Positions 42,288-51,900 of a DNA stretch of 64,000 nt are shown here, one piece after another. Position numbers and translations under genes: made by a program. The DNA lies in contig NZ_JAINVF010000009.1 in NCBI RefSeq assembly GCF_020400585.1, positions 1 through 64,000 on the forward strand, given 5' to 3'. Each line of letters begins with the position of its first letter. The first letter of the stretch is position 1. A model generated the notes under the pieces. That model saw only the letters and a program-made list of their open reading frames with translations. It had not been told where the DNA came from and did not search any database. Source of the stretch: Streptomyces sp. NK08204. GTDB taxonomy: Bacteria > Actinomycetota > Actinomycetes > Streptomycetales > Streptomycetaceae.

Positions 42288-42581
42288 CTAGCGTGCCAGG
42301 TGCCGCTCGACGGTCTCGACCTTGGAGGTGAGTCCGTCGGTCACGCCGGGCCGGATGTCGGCCTTCAGGACGAGGGACACGCGCGGGGCGCGCTCCTCGA
42401 CGGCGGCGACGGCCCGCCTGACGACGTCCATGACCTCGTCCCACTCACCCTCGATCGAGGTGAACATGGCGTCGGTGCGGTTGGGCAGGCCCGACTCGCG
42501 CACCACACGGACGGCGTCGGCGACGTACTCCCCGACGTCCTCGCCGACACCCAGGGGCGTCACGGAGAAGGCGACGATCAT
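42288..42581 (-). CDS. thiamine-binding (MTH1187/YkoF-like) protein
   Basis: A 97-residue protein (MIVAFSVTPLGVGEDVGEYV to VETVERHLAR) matching the small thiamine-binding MTH1187/YqgV family: alternating beta-alpha ferredoxin-like units and a SGLPNRTDAMFTSIEGEWDE loop. It may bind thiamine or a related hydroxymethylpyrimidine. Its ATG overlaps the stop of the DUF3817 gene (ATGA), so the two are coupled. Confidence 0.88.
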   Translation of the reverse strand: MIVAFSVTPLGVGEDVGEYVADAVRVVRESGLPNRTDAMFTSIEGEWDEVMDVVRRAVAAVEERAPRVSLVLKADIRPGVTDGLTSKVETVERHLAR

Positions 42582-42928
42582 GCGTTGACGATCCCTTCCT
42601 TGCGGGCCCGCGCGGCGATGACGGCGGCCTCGGCCTCGTGGCGCAGCGCACGCTCGATGACGAAGCCGCCGCCGGGGATGATCGAGTACGCGAAGTACAG
42701 CGCGGCCTTGCCCTTGCCCCACTTGGTGCGGTTCCAGGCGTCCGCCCAGAAGAGCACGTAGAGGACGAACAGCACACCGTGGATCGGGCCGAGCACCGGA
42801 GCGACGTCGAAACCGGAGGACACCGTGTACTTGATGATCGTGCAGGCCGCGAGCACGATCCAGGAGATGCCCTCCGGTACGGAGATCAGGCGGAGGCGGC
42901 GGATGGCGGAGGCTGTCTTGAGGTCCAC
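42578..42928 (-). CDS. DUF3817 membrane protein (second copy)
   Basis: A 116-residue membrane protein with three helices: GISWIVLAACTIIKYTVSS, LGPIHGVLFVLYVLFWADAW and AYSIIPGGGFVIERALR. PIHGVLFVLYV and IIPGGGFVIER are the DUF3817 signature positions, as in the paralogue at 36787-37125. GTG at 42928 follows AAGGTGACC. Function is unknown; co-translation with a thiamine-binding protein is the only functional hint. Confidence 0.87.
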   Translation of the reverse strand: MDLKTASAIRRLRLISVPEGISWIVLAACTIIKYTVSSGFDVAPVLGPIHGVLFVLYVLFWADAWNRTKWGKGKAALYFAYSIIPGGGFVIERALRHEAEAAVIAARARKEGIVNA

Positions 42929-43114
42929 GGGTCACCTTCGATAGGAGAGTCACCGACGGCGCTGTCGCTGGCGGTCGTCATGTGAATCCGCTTTGTGAAC
43001 GGAAGCACAAACGTCCGGCCATTGTGGCAAACGGAGCCCCTCGGGGTGTGCTCAGGGTCGCTCTCCACCCATAGGCCCTGTTCCGTCCACCCGCCCGGCC
43101 GCTACGTTCGCAGG

Positions 43115-43753
43115 GTGGCGATGTTCCGACTCCAGGGCAGCAAAGTGCTCGCCGTCGACATGACCGGGGACGCCGTGAAGGCGAAGAACGGCTCGATGGT
43201 CGCGTACGACGGGCAGATGACCTTCAAGAAACTGAGCGGCGGCGGTGAAGGGCTGCGCGGGATGGTGACCCGGCGGCTGACCGGTGAGCAGATGACCATG
43301 ATGGAGGTGCGCGGGCAGGGGACCTGCTGGTTCGCGGACCGGGCGTCCGAGATCAACCTCGTCAGCCTCGAGGGGGACAGACTCTGCGTCGAGTCGAGCA
43401 ACCTGCTGGCGACGGACGCGGGCCTGCGAACGGGCACGACGTTCACGGGGCTGCGCGGGGCCGCGCAGGGCAACGGCCTGTTCACCACGACCGTCGAGGG
43501 GCACGGCCAGGCGGCCGTCATGTCCGACGGGCCGGCGGTCGTCCTCCGGGTCGGCCCGCAGTACCCGCTGATCGTCGACCCGGGCGCGTACATCGCCCAC
43601 CAGGGCAACCTACGGCAGACCTTCCAGTCCGGTGTGACCTTCCGCACGCTCCTCGGCGAGGGCGGCGGGGAGGCGTTCCAGATCCGCTTCGAGGGCGACG
43701 GGCTGGTCTATGTGCAGCCGAGCGAGCGGAACACGATCGCGGGGGATCTGTGA
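43115..43753 (+). CDS. AIM24-family protein, first of three
   Basis: A 212-residue beta-rich protein (FRLQGSKVLAVDMTGDAVKA, then KNGSMVAYDGQMTFKKL, and the conserved PLIVDPGAYIAHQGNLRQTF). It matches the AIM24/TerD-neighbour family of double-stranded beta-helix proteins; molecular function is unknown. Its TACGTT -10-like box (43103-43108) would start transcription at GTG 43115, so leaderless translation is likely; ATG at 43121 is an alternative. It is followed by the second copy after one base. Confidence 0.87.
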   Translation: MAMFRLQGSKVLAVDMTGDAVKAKNGSMVAYDGQMTFKKLSGGGEGLRGMVTRRLTGEQMTMMEVRGQGTCWFADRASEINLVSLEGDRLCVESSNLLATDAGLRTGTTFTGLRGAAQGNGLFTTTVEGHGQAAVMSDGPAVVLRVGPQYPLIVDPGAYIAHQGNLRQTFQSGVTFRTLLGEGGGEAFQIRFEGDGLVYVQPSERNTIAGDL

Positions 43754-43754
43754 C

Positions 43755-44405
43755 ATGGGCTTCCGGGAGATCAATTCCAAGATGGTGGAGGCGACCGTGC
43801 TGCCGGGGCAGCGGCTGTTCAGCCAGCGCGGGGCGATGCTCGCCTACAAGGGGGACGTGTCCTTCACCCCCAACCTCCAGGGCGGCCAGGGCGGGCTGAT
43901 GTCCATGGTCGGGCGGCGGGTGGCCGGGGAGGCGACCGCGCTGATGACCGTCGAGGGCAGCGGCACGGTCTTCTTCGGGCACGGCGGCCACCACACGCAC
44001 GTCATCAATCTCTCGGGCGACACCCTGTACGTCGAGGCCGACCGGCTGCTCGCCTTCGAGGGCACCCTCCGGCAGGGCACGATGTTCATGGGGTCGCAGG
44101 GCGGGGTCATGGGCCTGGTGCGCGGTCAGGTCACCGGGCAGGGACTGTTCACCACCACCCTGCAGGGCCACGGCTCGGTGGCCGTGATGGCGCACGGCGG
44201 CGTCTTCGAGATCCCGGTCACCCCGCAGCACCCGGTCCATGTCGACCCACAGGCGTATGTCGCCCATCACGGCGACGTACGCAACAGGCTGTCCACCGCG
44301 CTCGGCTGGCGGGACATGGTGGGCCGCGGCTCCGGCGAGGCCTTCCAGCTGGAGCTGAGCGGCAGCGGCACGGTGTACGTCCAGGCCTCGGAGGAGAAGC
44401 TGTGA
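43755..44405 (+). CDS. AIM24-family protein, second of three
   Basis: A 216-residue paralogue of the preceding protein. It keeps the same order of motifs: VLPGQRLFSQRGAMLAYKGD, GLFTTTLQGHGSVAVMAHGG and VHVDPQAYVAHHGDVRN. Gly-rich turns separate beta strands. ATG at 43755 comes two bases after the first gene's stop, and its own stop overlaps the third gene (GTGA at 44402-44405). The three are therefore one translational unit, perhaps forming a hetero-oligomer. Confidence 0.88.
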   Translation: MGFREINSKMVEATVLPGQRLFSQRGAMLAYKGDVSFTPNLQGGQGGLMSMVGRRVAGEATALMTVEGSGTVFFGHGGHHTHVINLSGDTLYVEADRLLAFEGTLRQGTMFMGSQGGVMGLVRGQVTGQGLFTTTLQGHGSVAVMAHGGVFEIPVTPQHPVHVDPQAYVAHHGDVRNRLSTALGWRDMVGRGSGEAFQLELSGSGTVYVQASEEKL

Positions 44406-45208
44406 GCGCGTCCGCAACCCCCGGCGGCCCGGTGGTGCACGACCCGACGACGCTGCCCGCCGACGACAACGTGAACGCGTACACGTTCTGCGTGGAGCTG
44501 AAGGGCGGGCAGTGGTTCCTCCAGAAGGGGAAGATGATCGCCTACTACGGGGTGATCGAGTTCAACGGCATCGGGCACGGTCGACTCGACCGGCTCGTCC
44601 GCACCTCGTTCCATTCGCCACTGCACGCGAGCGACTGGGTCGTGGCCGAGGGCTCGGGCAAGATGCTGCTGGCAGACCGGGCTTTCGACGTCAACTCGTA
44701 CGACCTGGACGACGGGAACCTGACCATTCGCGCGGGCAACCTGCTCGCTTTTCAGCCAAGTCTTACGCTGAAACAATCGATCGTGCCGGGTTTTCTGACC
44801 CTTCTCGGAACCGGCAGGTTCGTCGCTGCATCTAACGGTCCGGTGGTGTTCATGGAACCTCCGATCCGGGTGGACCCGCAGGCACTCGTCGGGTGGGCCG
44901 ACTGCCCGTCACCGTGCCATCACTACGACCACGGCTACCTGACGGGCGTATGGGGCGGTCTACGTGCGACGACGGGCCTCGGCGGGGCCTCCGGGGAGGA
45001 GCACCAGTTCGAGTTCGCAGGAGCCGGCACGGTCCTGTTGCAGTCGACGGAGACCCTCATGGCCGAGCAGGCCACGGGGGCGGTTCCGCCCGAGCCGGGA
45101 GTGCCCGGCGGTGGCGGAGCCGGACCGGCCGGACACGGTCCGCAATCGTCCGGCGTACCGCGCCTTCCCGGACAGCTGGGGGACCTCCAGCGTCGCTTCG
45201 GGCTGTGA
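44402..45208 (+). CDS. AIM24-family protein, third of three, with Pro/Gly tail
   Basis: A 268-residue, more divergent member: VELKGGQWFLQKGKMIAYYG, GNLLAFQPSL and IRVDPQALVGWADCPSPCHH. It alone has a CPSPCHHYDH cluster that could bind metal, and a C-terminal Pro/Gly/Gln-rich tail of about 50 residues. The stretch around 44740-44860 is less GC-rich than its flanks. The GTG start overlaps the preceding stop. An AbsC-like MarR gene follows after 92 bp. Confidence 0.85.
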   Translation: MSASATPGGPVVHDPTTLPADDNVNAYTFCVELKGGQWFLQKGKMIAYYGVIEFNGIGHGRLDRLVRTSFHSPLHASDWVVAEGSGKMLLADRAFDVNSYDLDDGNLTIRAGNLLAFQPSLTLKQSIVPGFLTLLGTGRFVAASNGPVVFMEPPIRVDPQALVGWADCPSPCHHYDHGYLTGVWGGLRATTGLGGASGEEHQFEFAGAGTVLLQSTETLMAEQATGAVPPEPGVPGGGGAGPAGHGPQSSGVPRLPGQLGDLQRRFGL

Positions 45209-45300
45209 GCGGTAGTCTGCGGAGTGTGACATCGAACGCGTGCGCACAGTCACACCATCCGAAGTAGTTCGCCATTCAACTTCTTAGGTAGACTTCATTC

Positions 45301-45777
45301 ATGGAGACCGAGACGGCCACGCCCTGGCTGACCGATGCGGAGCAGTGCGCCTGGCGCACCCACCTGGAAGTCAACATGCTGTTGACATACCAGCTGGAAA
45401 AGGATCTGCAGCCGTTCGGCCTGACAATGAACGACTACGAGATTCTTGTGAATCTGTCCGAGTCCGAGGACCTCCGGATGCGGATGAGCGATCTGGCCTC
45501 TGCCACGCTGCAGTCCAAGAGCCGGCTCTCCCACCAGATCACACGCATGGAGAACGCCGACCTGGTACGCCGCGAGAACTGCGAGTCCGACCGGCGGGGA
45601 CTCTACGCCGTGCTGACCGAGCACGGCATGGAGACGATGAACAAGGTCGCTCCCCACCACGTGGCATCGGTGCGGCGGCACTTCATCGACCTGCTGTCGC
45701 CGGAGGCGCTGATGGAGCTGGACAAGGCCCTGAAGCCGATCGCCGAGCACCTGCGGGCGCAGCGGGGACGCCCCTGA
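45301..45777 (+). CDS. absC: MarR-family regulator, AbsC-like
   Basis: A 158-residue MarR protein (WRTHLEVNMLLTYQLEKDLQ, SDLASATLQSKSRLSHQITR, RRENCESDRRGLYAVLTEHG). The length and the genomic neighbourhood match S. coelicolor AbsC (SCO5405), a zinc-responsive pleiotropic regulator of antibiotic production; this is recalled, not computed. Possible zinc ligands seen are Cys in NCESDRRG and His in TEHG and HHVASVRRH. TAGACT at 45289-45294 would start transcription at the ATG, so it may be leaderless. If the symbol is wrong, it is still a MarR protein. Confidence 0.8.
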   Translation: METETATPWLTDAEQCAWRTHLEVNMLLTYQLEKDLQPFGLTMNDYEILVNLSESEDLRMRMSDLASATLQSKSRLSHQITRMENADLVRRENCESDRRGLYAVLTEHGMETMNKVAPHHVASVRRHFIDLLSPEALMELDKALKPIAEHLRAQRGRP

Positions 45778-45884
45778 GCCGACCTGAGTGAGCGGCAGCC
45801 TCCGGGGCGCCGGTGTCATCCCGGGCCCGCCCCTGGGGGCTGCCGCCCCCAGACCCCGCGTCAGGCCCTGAACGAGCCCCTGCC

Positions 45885-46862
45885 TCAGCCGCCGGACGGG
45901 CCGGAGGGGCTGTCCGTCAGCCCCGCCACCAGTTCGTCCGCCGCCCGGTACGGATCCAGCTCCCCGGCGACGATGCGCTCGGCGAGGGCGCCCAGGTGGC
46001 GGTCGCCGTGCAGGTCGCCGATGCGTTCACGCAGCGCCGTGACCGCGATCGTCTCCACCTCGCGGGAGGCGCGGGCCAGTCGGCGCTCCGCCAGGACCCC
46101 CCGCTCCTCCATCCACGCGCGGTGCTTCTCCAGGGCCTCCACGACCTCGTCGATGCCTTCGGCGCGGGCGGCGACCGTCTTGACGATCGGCGGGCGCCAG
46201 TCGCCGGGGCCGCGGGCCTCGCCCAGGCCCAGCATGTGGTTCAGTTCGCGGGCGGTGGCGTCGGCGCCGTCCCGGTCGGCCTTGTTGACGACGTAGACGT
46301 CCCCGATCTCCAGGATTCCGGCCTTCGCCGCCTGGATGCCGTCGCCCATGCCGGGGGCCAGCAGCACCACGCTCGTGTCCGCCTGGGAGGCGATCTCCAC
46401 CTCCGACTGGCCCACGCCCACCGTCTCGACCAGGACCACGTCGCAGCCCGCCGCGTCCAGCACGCGGATCGCCTGCGGGGCGGCCCAGGCGAGACCGCCG
46501 AGGTGCCCGCGGGTCGCCATCGAGCGGATGTAGACCCCCGGGTCGGAGGCGTGCTCCGACATCCGGACCCGGTCGCCGAGCAGTGCGCCGCCGGAGAACG
46601 GGGAGGACGGGTCGACGGCCAGGACGCCGACCCGCTTGCCCTGCTTGCGGTACGCCGTGACGAGGGCGGAGGTGGAAGTCGACTTGCCGACACCCGGCGA
46701 GCCCGTCAGACCGACCACATAAGCGTTGCCGGTCAGCGGGGCCAGTGCCGCCATGACCTCCCTGAGCTGAGGAGACGCCCCCTCCACCAAGGAGATCAGC
46801 CGTGCCACGGCCCGCGGCCGGCCTTCCCTGGCCTGGGCCACCAGAGAGGAGACGTCCTGCAT
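45885..46862 (-). CDS. meaB: MeaB/ArgK-type G-protein chaperone of B12-dependent mutases
   Basis: A 325-residue G3E-family GTPase that loads and protects adenosylcobalamin mutases. Motifs are Walker A GLTGSPGVGKSTSTSALV, the G3E signature AVDPSSPFSGGALLGDRVRM, the switch LVETVGVGQSEVEIA and the guanine site VVNKADRDGADAT. It likely serves methylmalonyl-CoA mutase and possibly IcmA. ATG at 46862 has GGAGC upstream. It lies 77 bp downstream of the thiolase gene on the same strand, and the epimerase gene diverges from that pair, a coherent mutase/propionate group. Confidence 0.94.
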   Translation of the reverse strand: MQDVSSLVAQAREGRPRAVARLISLVEGASPQLREVMAALAPLTGNAYVVGLTGSPGVGKSTSTSALVTAYRKQGKRVGVLAVDPSSPFSGGALLGDRVRMSEHASDPGVYIRSMATRGHLGGLAWAAPQAIRVLDAAGCDVVLVETVGVGQSEVEIASQADTSVVLLAPGMGDGIQAAKAGILEIGDVYVVNKADRDGADATARELNHMLGLGEARGPGDWRPPIVKTVAARAEGIDEVVEALEKHRAWMEERGVLAERRLARASREVETIAVTALRERIGDLHGDRHLGALAERIVAGELDPYRAADELVAGLTDSPSGPSGG

Positions 46863-46939
46863 CAAACAGCTCCGTTCACTACACAGACGTACAGGGGAAC
46901 CCGGGCCGGGGATCCGGCCCGGGGACTCAGCCCGGGGAC

Positions 46940-48139
46940 TCAGCCCTTGGGCACGCGCACGATGAGCGCGTCGCCCTGGCCACCGCCACCGCACAGCGCG
47001 GCGGCACCGACCCCGCCGCCCCGCCGCTTCAGCTCCAGCGCCAAGTGGAGCACGATACGGGCGCCGGACATGCCGACGGGGTGGCCCAGGGCGATGGCGC
47101 CGCCGTTGACGTTCACCTTTTCCGTGGAAACCCCGAGGTCCTTCATTGACTGCACCGCGACCGCGGCGAAGGCCTCGTTGATCTCGATGAGGTCGAGGTC
47201 GGAGACCGCCAGGCCGTCCTTCTTCAGGGCGTGCAGGATCGCGTTGGACGGCTGCGACTGCAGCGAGCTGTCCGGGCCGGCCACGTTGCCGTGCGCGCCG
47301 ATCTCGGCGAGCCACTCAAGGCCCAGCTCCTCGGCCTTGGCCTTGCTCATCACGACCACGGCCGCCGCACCGTCCGAGATCTGCGAGGAGGTGCCGGCCG
47401 TGATCGTGCCGTCCTTGGCGAACGCCGGGCGCAGCTTGGCCAGCGACTCCACGGTCGTGTCGGCGCGGATGCCCTCGTCCTTGCTGAAGACCACGGGCTC
47501 GCCCTTGCGCTGCGGGATCTCGACCGGGGTGATCTCGGCCTCGAAGACGCCGTTCTTCTGCGCGGCGGCGGCCCGCTGGTGGGACAGGGCGGCGATCTCG
47601 TCCTGCTCCGCGCGGCCGATGCCCAGGCGCGCGTTGTGCTTCTCCGTGGACTCACCCATGGGGATGTTGGCCCACGGGTCGGTCAGGGCGTCGTAGGCCA
47701 TCGCGTCGAGCATCTCGACCGCGCCGTACTTGAAGCCCTCGCGGGACTTGGGCAGCAGGTGCGGGGCGTTGGTCATGGACTCCATGCCGCCCGCGACGAC
47801 GATGTCGAACTCGCCGGCGCGGATCAGCTGGTCGGCCAGGGCGATCGCGTCCAGGCCGGAGAGGCACACCTTGTTGACGGTGAGCGCCGGGACGTTCATC
47901 GGGATGCCGGCCTTGACCGCGGCCTGGCGGGCCGGGATCTGGCCGGCGCCCGCCTGGATCACCTGGCCCATGATCACGTACTGCACCTGGTCGCCGCCGA
48001 TCCCCGCACGGTCGAGGGCGGCCTTGATCGCGAAGCCGCCGAGGTCGGCCCCGGAGAAGGACTTCAGCGAGCCCAGCAGCCGCCCCATGGGCGTACGAGC
48101 GCCCGCGACGATCACCGAGCTTGTCGTTCCAGAAGACAT
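46940..48139 (-). CDS. acetyl-CoA C-acetyltransferase (thiolase)
   Basis: A 399-residue biosynthetic or degradative thiolase. The nucleophile Cys is in NKVCLSGLDAIALADQ near residue 90, GGMESMTNAPHLLP follows, and the catalytic His is in EINEAFAAVAVQSM (NEAF). The C-terminal Cys/His loop is GGAIALGHPVGMSGARIVLH with AALCGGGGQGDALIV. It condenses two acetyl-CoA, or cleaves acetoacetyl-CoA, and with a 3-hydroxybutyryl-CoA dehydrogenase (63.2 kb) could feed the butyryl-CoA/ethylmalonyl-CoA route. ATG at 48139 follows AGGGGATC. Confidence 0.94.
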   Translation of the reverse strand: MSSGTTSSVIVAGARTPMGRLLGSLKSFSGADLGGFAIKAALDRAGIGGDQVQYVIMGQVIQAGAGQIPARQAAVKAGIPMNVPALTVNKVCLSGLDAIALADQLIRAGEFDIVVAGGMESMTNAPHLLPKSREGFKYGAVEMLDAMAYDALTDPWANIPMGESTEKHNARLGIGRAEQDEIAALSHQRAAAAQKNGVFEAEITPVEIPQRKGEPVVFSKDEGIRADTTVESLAKLRPAFAKDGTITAGTSSQISDGAAAVVVMSKAKAEELGLEWLAEIGAHGNVAGPDSSLQSQPSNAILHALKKDGLAVSDLDLIEINEAFAAVAVQSMKDLGVSTEKVNVNGGAIALGHPVGMSGARIVLHLALELKRRGGGVGAAALCGGGGQGDALIVRVPKG

Positions 48140-48288
48140 GAGGTGCGATCCCCTTCCAGCTGCGAAGAGCCGAGGAGTGAACGAGGGTTTACTTCGAATG
48201 TACTGAGTGGCACTCCGTGCCGTCATCGGCCCGTCGGTGTGATGGCGCGCACGTTGCGTAACCATCACATGAGCGCTGCACTGAATCC

Positions 48289-48729
48289 ATGCTGACGCGA
48301 ATCGACCACATCGGGATCGCCTGCCACGACCTCGACGCCACCGTCGAGTTCTACCGGTCCACGTACGGCTTCGAGGTGTCCCACACCGAGGTCAACGAGG
48401 AACAGGGCGTGCGCGAGGCCATGCTCAAGATCAACGAGACGCCCGACGGTGGCGCCTCCTACCTCCAGCTGCTGGAACCGACCCGTGAGGACTCCGCGGT
48501 CGGCAAGTGGCTCGCGAAGAACGGGGAGGGCGTCCACCACATCGCCTTCGGTACGGCGGACGTGGACGGCGACGCCGCGCAGATCCGCGGCAAGGGCGTG
48601 CGCGTGCTCTACGACGAGCCGCGGACCGGCTCCATGGGCTCGCGCATCACCTTCCTGCACCCCAAGGACTGCCATGGAGTACTGACAGAACTGGTCACTT
48701 CGGCCCCTGTTGAGTCACCTGAGCACTGA
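48289..48729 (+). CDS. mce: methylmalonyl-CoA epimerase
   Basis: A 146-residue vicinal-oxygen-chelate enzyme that interconverts (2R)- and (2S)-methylmalonyl-CoA. Metal ligands and motifs are His in RIDHIGIACHDLD, the paired-beta unit LQLLEPTREDSAVGKWL, His in GVHHIAFGTAD, and Glu near the end in GVLTELV. Glu in NEEQGVREAML fits an active-site base. It is divergent from thiolase-meaB, which again groups mutase-pathway functions. The start ATG is 149 bp from the thiolase start, giving a shared promoter region. Confidence 0.95.
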   Translation: MLTRIDHIGIACHDLDATVEFYRSTYGFEVSHTEVNEEQGVREAMLKINETPDGGASYLQLLEPTREDSAVGKWLAKNGEGVHHIAFGTADVDGDAAQIRGKGVRVLYDEPRTGSMGSRITFLHPKDCHGVLTELVTSAPVESPEH

Positions 48730-48934
48730 CCCCCGTACATAAGGGCCGGTAGGGTTGGGGACGGTCGTCCCTTCACCGGGTCGGCCGTATGCCGGGGTCC
48801 GGGTTTCGGGGGACGAGCGTCGGGGCAACAGCCCCTGCTCCGCCGCCCATCTGACACCATTCCCCGGGGGCCCCGTTCGGCGGATGGACGAGGCTCGTTG
48901 CAGAAGCTGACCAGGGGACGGATGGGACCGCGCA

Positions 48935-51900
48935 GTGCGGGGCTACGAGAGCCAGGAGCGAGAGCCGGCGGCTGACGTCGACCACCTCTCTCGGTTCGAG
49001 GCCGAGATGAAGCGGCTGAGGACCGAGCGGGAAAAGGCGATCCAGCACGCCGAGGACCTCGGCTACCAGGTCGAGGTACTGCGCGCCAAGCTGCACGAGG
49101 CGCGCCGCACCCTCATGACCCGGCCCGCCTACGACGGCGGTGACCTCGGCTACCAGGCCGAGCAGATGCTCCGCAACGCCCAGATCCAGGCCGACCAGCT
49201 GCGGCAGGACGCCGAGCGGGAGCTGAGCCAGGCCCGCGCGCAGACCCAGCGCATCCTCCAGGAGCACGCCGAGCAGGCCGCCCGGCTCCAGGCCGAACTG
49301 CACCAGGAGGCGGTGACCCGCCGCCAGCAGCTGGACCAGGAGCTGGCCGAGCGCAGGGCCACCGTCGAGTCGCACGTCAACGAGAACGTGGCCTGGGCGG
49401 AGCAACTGCGCTCCCGCACCGAACAGCAGGCCCGCCGGCTGCTGGAGGAGTCCCGCGCCGAGGCCGAGCAGGCGCTGGCCGCCGCCCGCGCCGAGGCCGA
49501 GCGGCTGACCCGGGAGGCCCGGGAGCGGCTGCAGAACGACGCCGAGGCCGCCCGCGCGGAGGCCGAGCAGATCCTGCGCCGCGCCCGCGCGGACGCCGAA
49601 CGCCTGCTGGACGCCGCCTCCACCCAGGCGCAGGAGGCCACCGACCACGCCGAGCAGCTGCGTACCGCCACCGCCTCGGAGTCGGACGCCGCCCGCCGGC
49701 AGGCCGCCGAGCTGAGCCGGGCCGCCGAGGAGCGGATGGCCGCGGCCGAGGAGGCGCTGCGCAAGGCACAGGCCGACGCCGAGAAGCTCGTCACCGAGGC
49801 CAAGGACGCCGCGGGCAAGACCCTCGCGAGTGCCGAGGCCGCGGGCGAGGCCCGCACCCGCACCGCCAAGGAACAGGTCGCCCGGCTGGTCAGCGAGGCC
49901 TCCAAGGAGGCCGAGACCACCCGGGCGGAGGCCGAGCAGCTGGTCGCCGAGGCGCGTGCCGAGGCCGAGAAGCTCGTCGCCGAGGCCGCCGAGAAGGCCC
50001 GCGCCGTCACCGCCGAGGAGGCCGCCTCCCAGCTGTCCAAGGCGGCGAAGACCGCCGAGGACGTCCTCAACAAGGCGGCCGAGGAGGCCAAGCAGACCAC
50101 CAGGGCCGCCGCCGAGGAGGCCGAACGGATCCGCACGGAGGCCGAGGCCGAGGCGGACCGGCTGCGCGCCGAGGCGCACGACATCGCCGAGCAGCTCAAG
50201 GGCGCGGCGAAGAACGACACCAAGGAGTACCGCGCCAAGACGGTCGAGCTGCAGGAGGAGGCCCGCCGGCTGCGCGGCGAGGCCGAGCAGCTGCGCGCCG
50301 ACGCGGTCGCCGAGGGCGAGTCCATCCGCGCCGAGGCCCGCCGGGAGACGGTGGCGCAGATCGAGGAGGCGGCCAAGTCCGCCGAGGAGCTGCTGGCCAG
50401 GGCCAAGGCGGACGCCGACGAGCTGCGCAAGACCGCGACGACGGACAGCGAGAAGGTCCGCACCGAGGCCATCGAGCGGGCGACGGCCCTGCGCCGGCAG
50501 GCCGAGGAGACCCTGGAGCGCGCCCGCGCCGAGGCCGAACGGCAGCGCGCGGAGGCCGCCGAACAGGCCGAGACGCGTCTGGCGGAGGCCGAGACCGCGG
50601 CGCGCGAACTGCGCGAGGAGACCGAACGGACCGTCGAGGTCCGCCGTACCGAGGCCACCGAGGAGCTGAACCGGCTCCAGACGGAGGCGCAGGAGCGGCT
50701 GGCGTCGGCCGAGCGGGCGATCGCGGACGCCCGCGAGGAGGCCGCCGGCATCCGCCGGGAGGCCGCCGAGGAGGCCGAGCGGCTGCGCACCGAGGCCGCC
50801 GAGCGGATCCGTACGCTCCAGCAGCAGGCCGAGACGGAGGCCGAGCGGCTGCGCACCGAGGCCGCGTCCGACGCGTCCGCCTCCCGGGCCGAGGGCGAGG
50901 CCGTCGCCGTACGGCTGCGCTCCGAGGCCGCCGCGGAGGCCGAGCGGCTCAGGACCGAGGCGCAGGAGACCGCCGACCGGGTGCGTGCCGAGGCACAGGC
51001 CGCGGCGGAGCGGCTGGGTGCCGAGGCGTCGGAGACGCTGGCCGCCGCGCAGGAGGAGGCCGCCCGGCGCCGCCGCGAGGCCGAGGAACTGCTGGGGGCG
51101 GCCCGCGAGGAGGCCGACCAGGAGCGCGGGCGGGCCCGCGAGCAGAGCGAGGAGCTGCTGGCCTCGGCGCGCAAGCGCGTGGAGGAGGCGCAGGCCGAGG
51201 CGATCCGGCTGGTCGAGGAGGCGGACCGGCACGCCACCGAGATGGTCTCCGCCGCCGAGCAGCACGCGCAGCAGGTGCGGGACTCCGTGTCCGGGCTGTA
51301 CGAGCAGGCGCAGGAGGAGATCGCCGGGCTGCGTTCGGCCGCCGAGCACGCGGCGGACCGTACGCGCCGGGAGGCCCAGGAGGAGGCGGACCGGGTCCGC
51401 GCCGACGCCCACGCCGAGCGGGAGCGGGCGAGCGAGGACGCCTCGCGCGTGCGCCGTGAGGCCACCGAGGAGTCGGAGGCCGCCAAGGCGCTGGCCGAGC
51501 GTACGGTCGCGGAGGCGATCGCGGAGGCCGAGCGGCTGCGCTCGGACGCCGCCGAGTACGCCCAGCGGGTGCGCACGGAGGCGTCGGACGCGCTCGCCGA
51601 GGCGGACCAGGCGGCGGCCCGCACCCGGGCGGACGCCCGCGAGGACGCCAACCGGATCCGCTCCGACGCGGCCACCCAGGCCGACACCCTCATCACCGAG
51701 GCCCGCAGCGAGGCCGAACGCCTCCAGACCGAGACGACCGCCGAGGCCGAGCGGGTGCGCACGGAGGCCCTCACGGAGGCCGAGCGGGTGCGCACGGAGG
51801 CCCTCACGGAGGCCGAGCGGGTACGCACCGAGGCGTCGGACGCGCTCGTCGAGGCCGAGCAGGCGGCGGCCCGCACCCGGGCGGACGCCCGCAAGGACGC

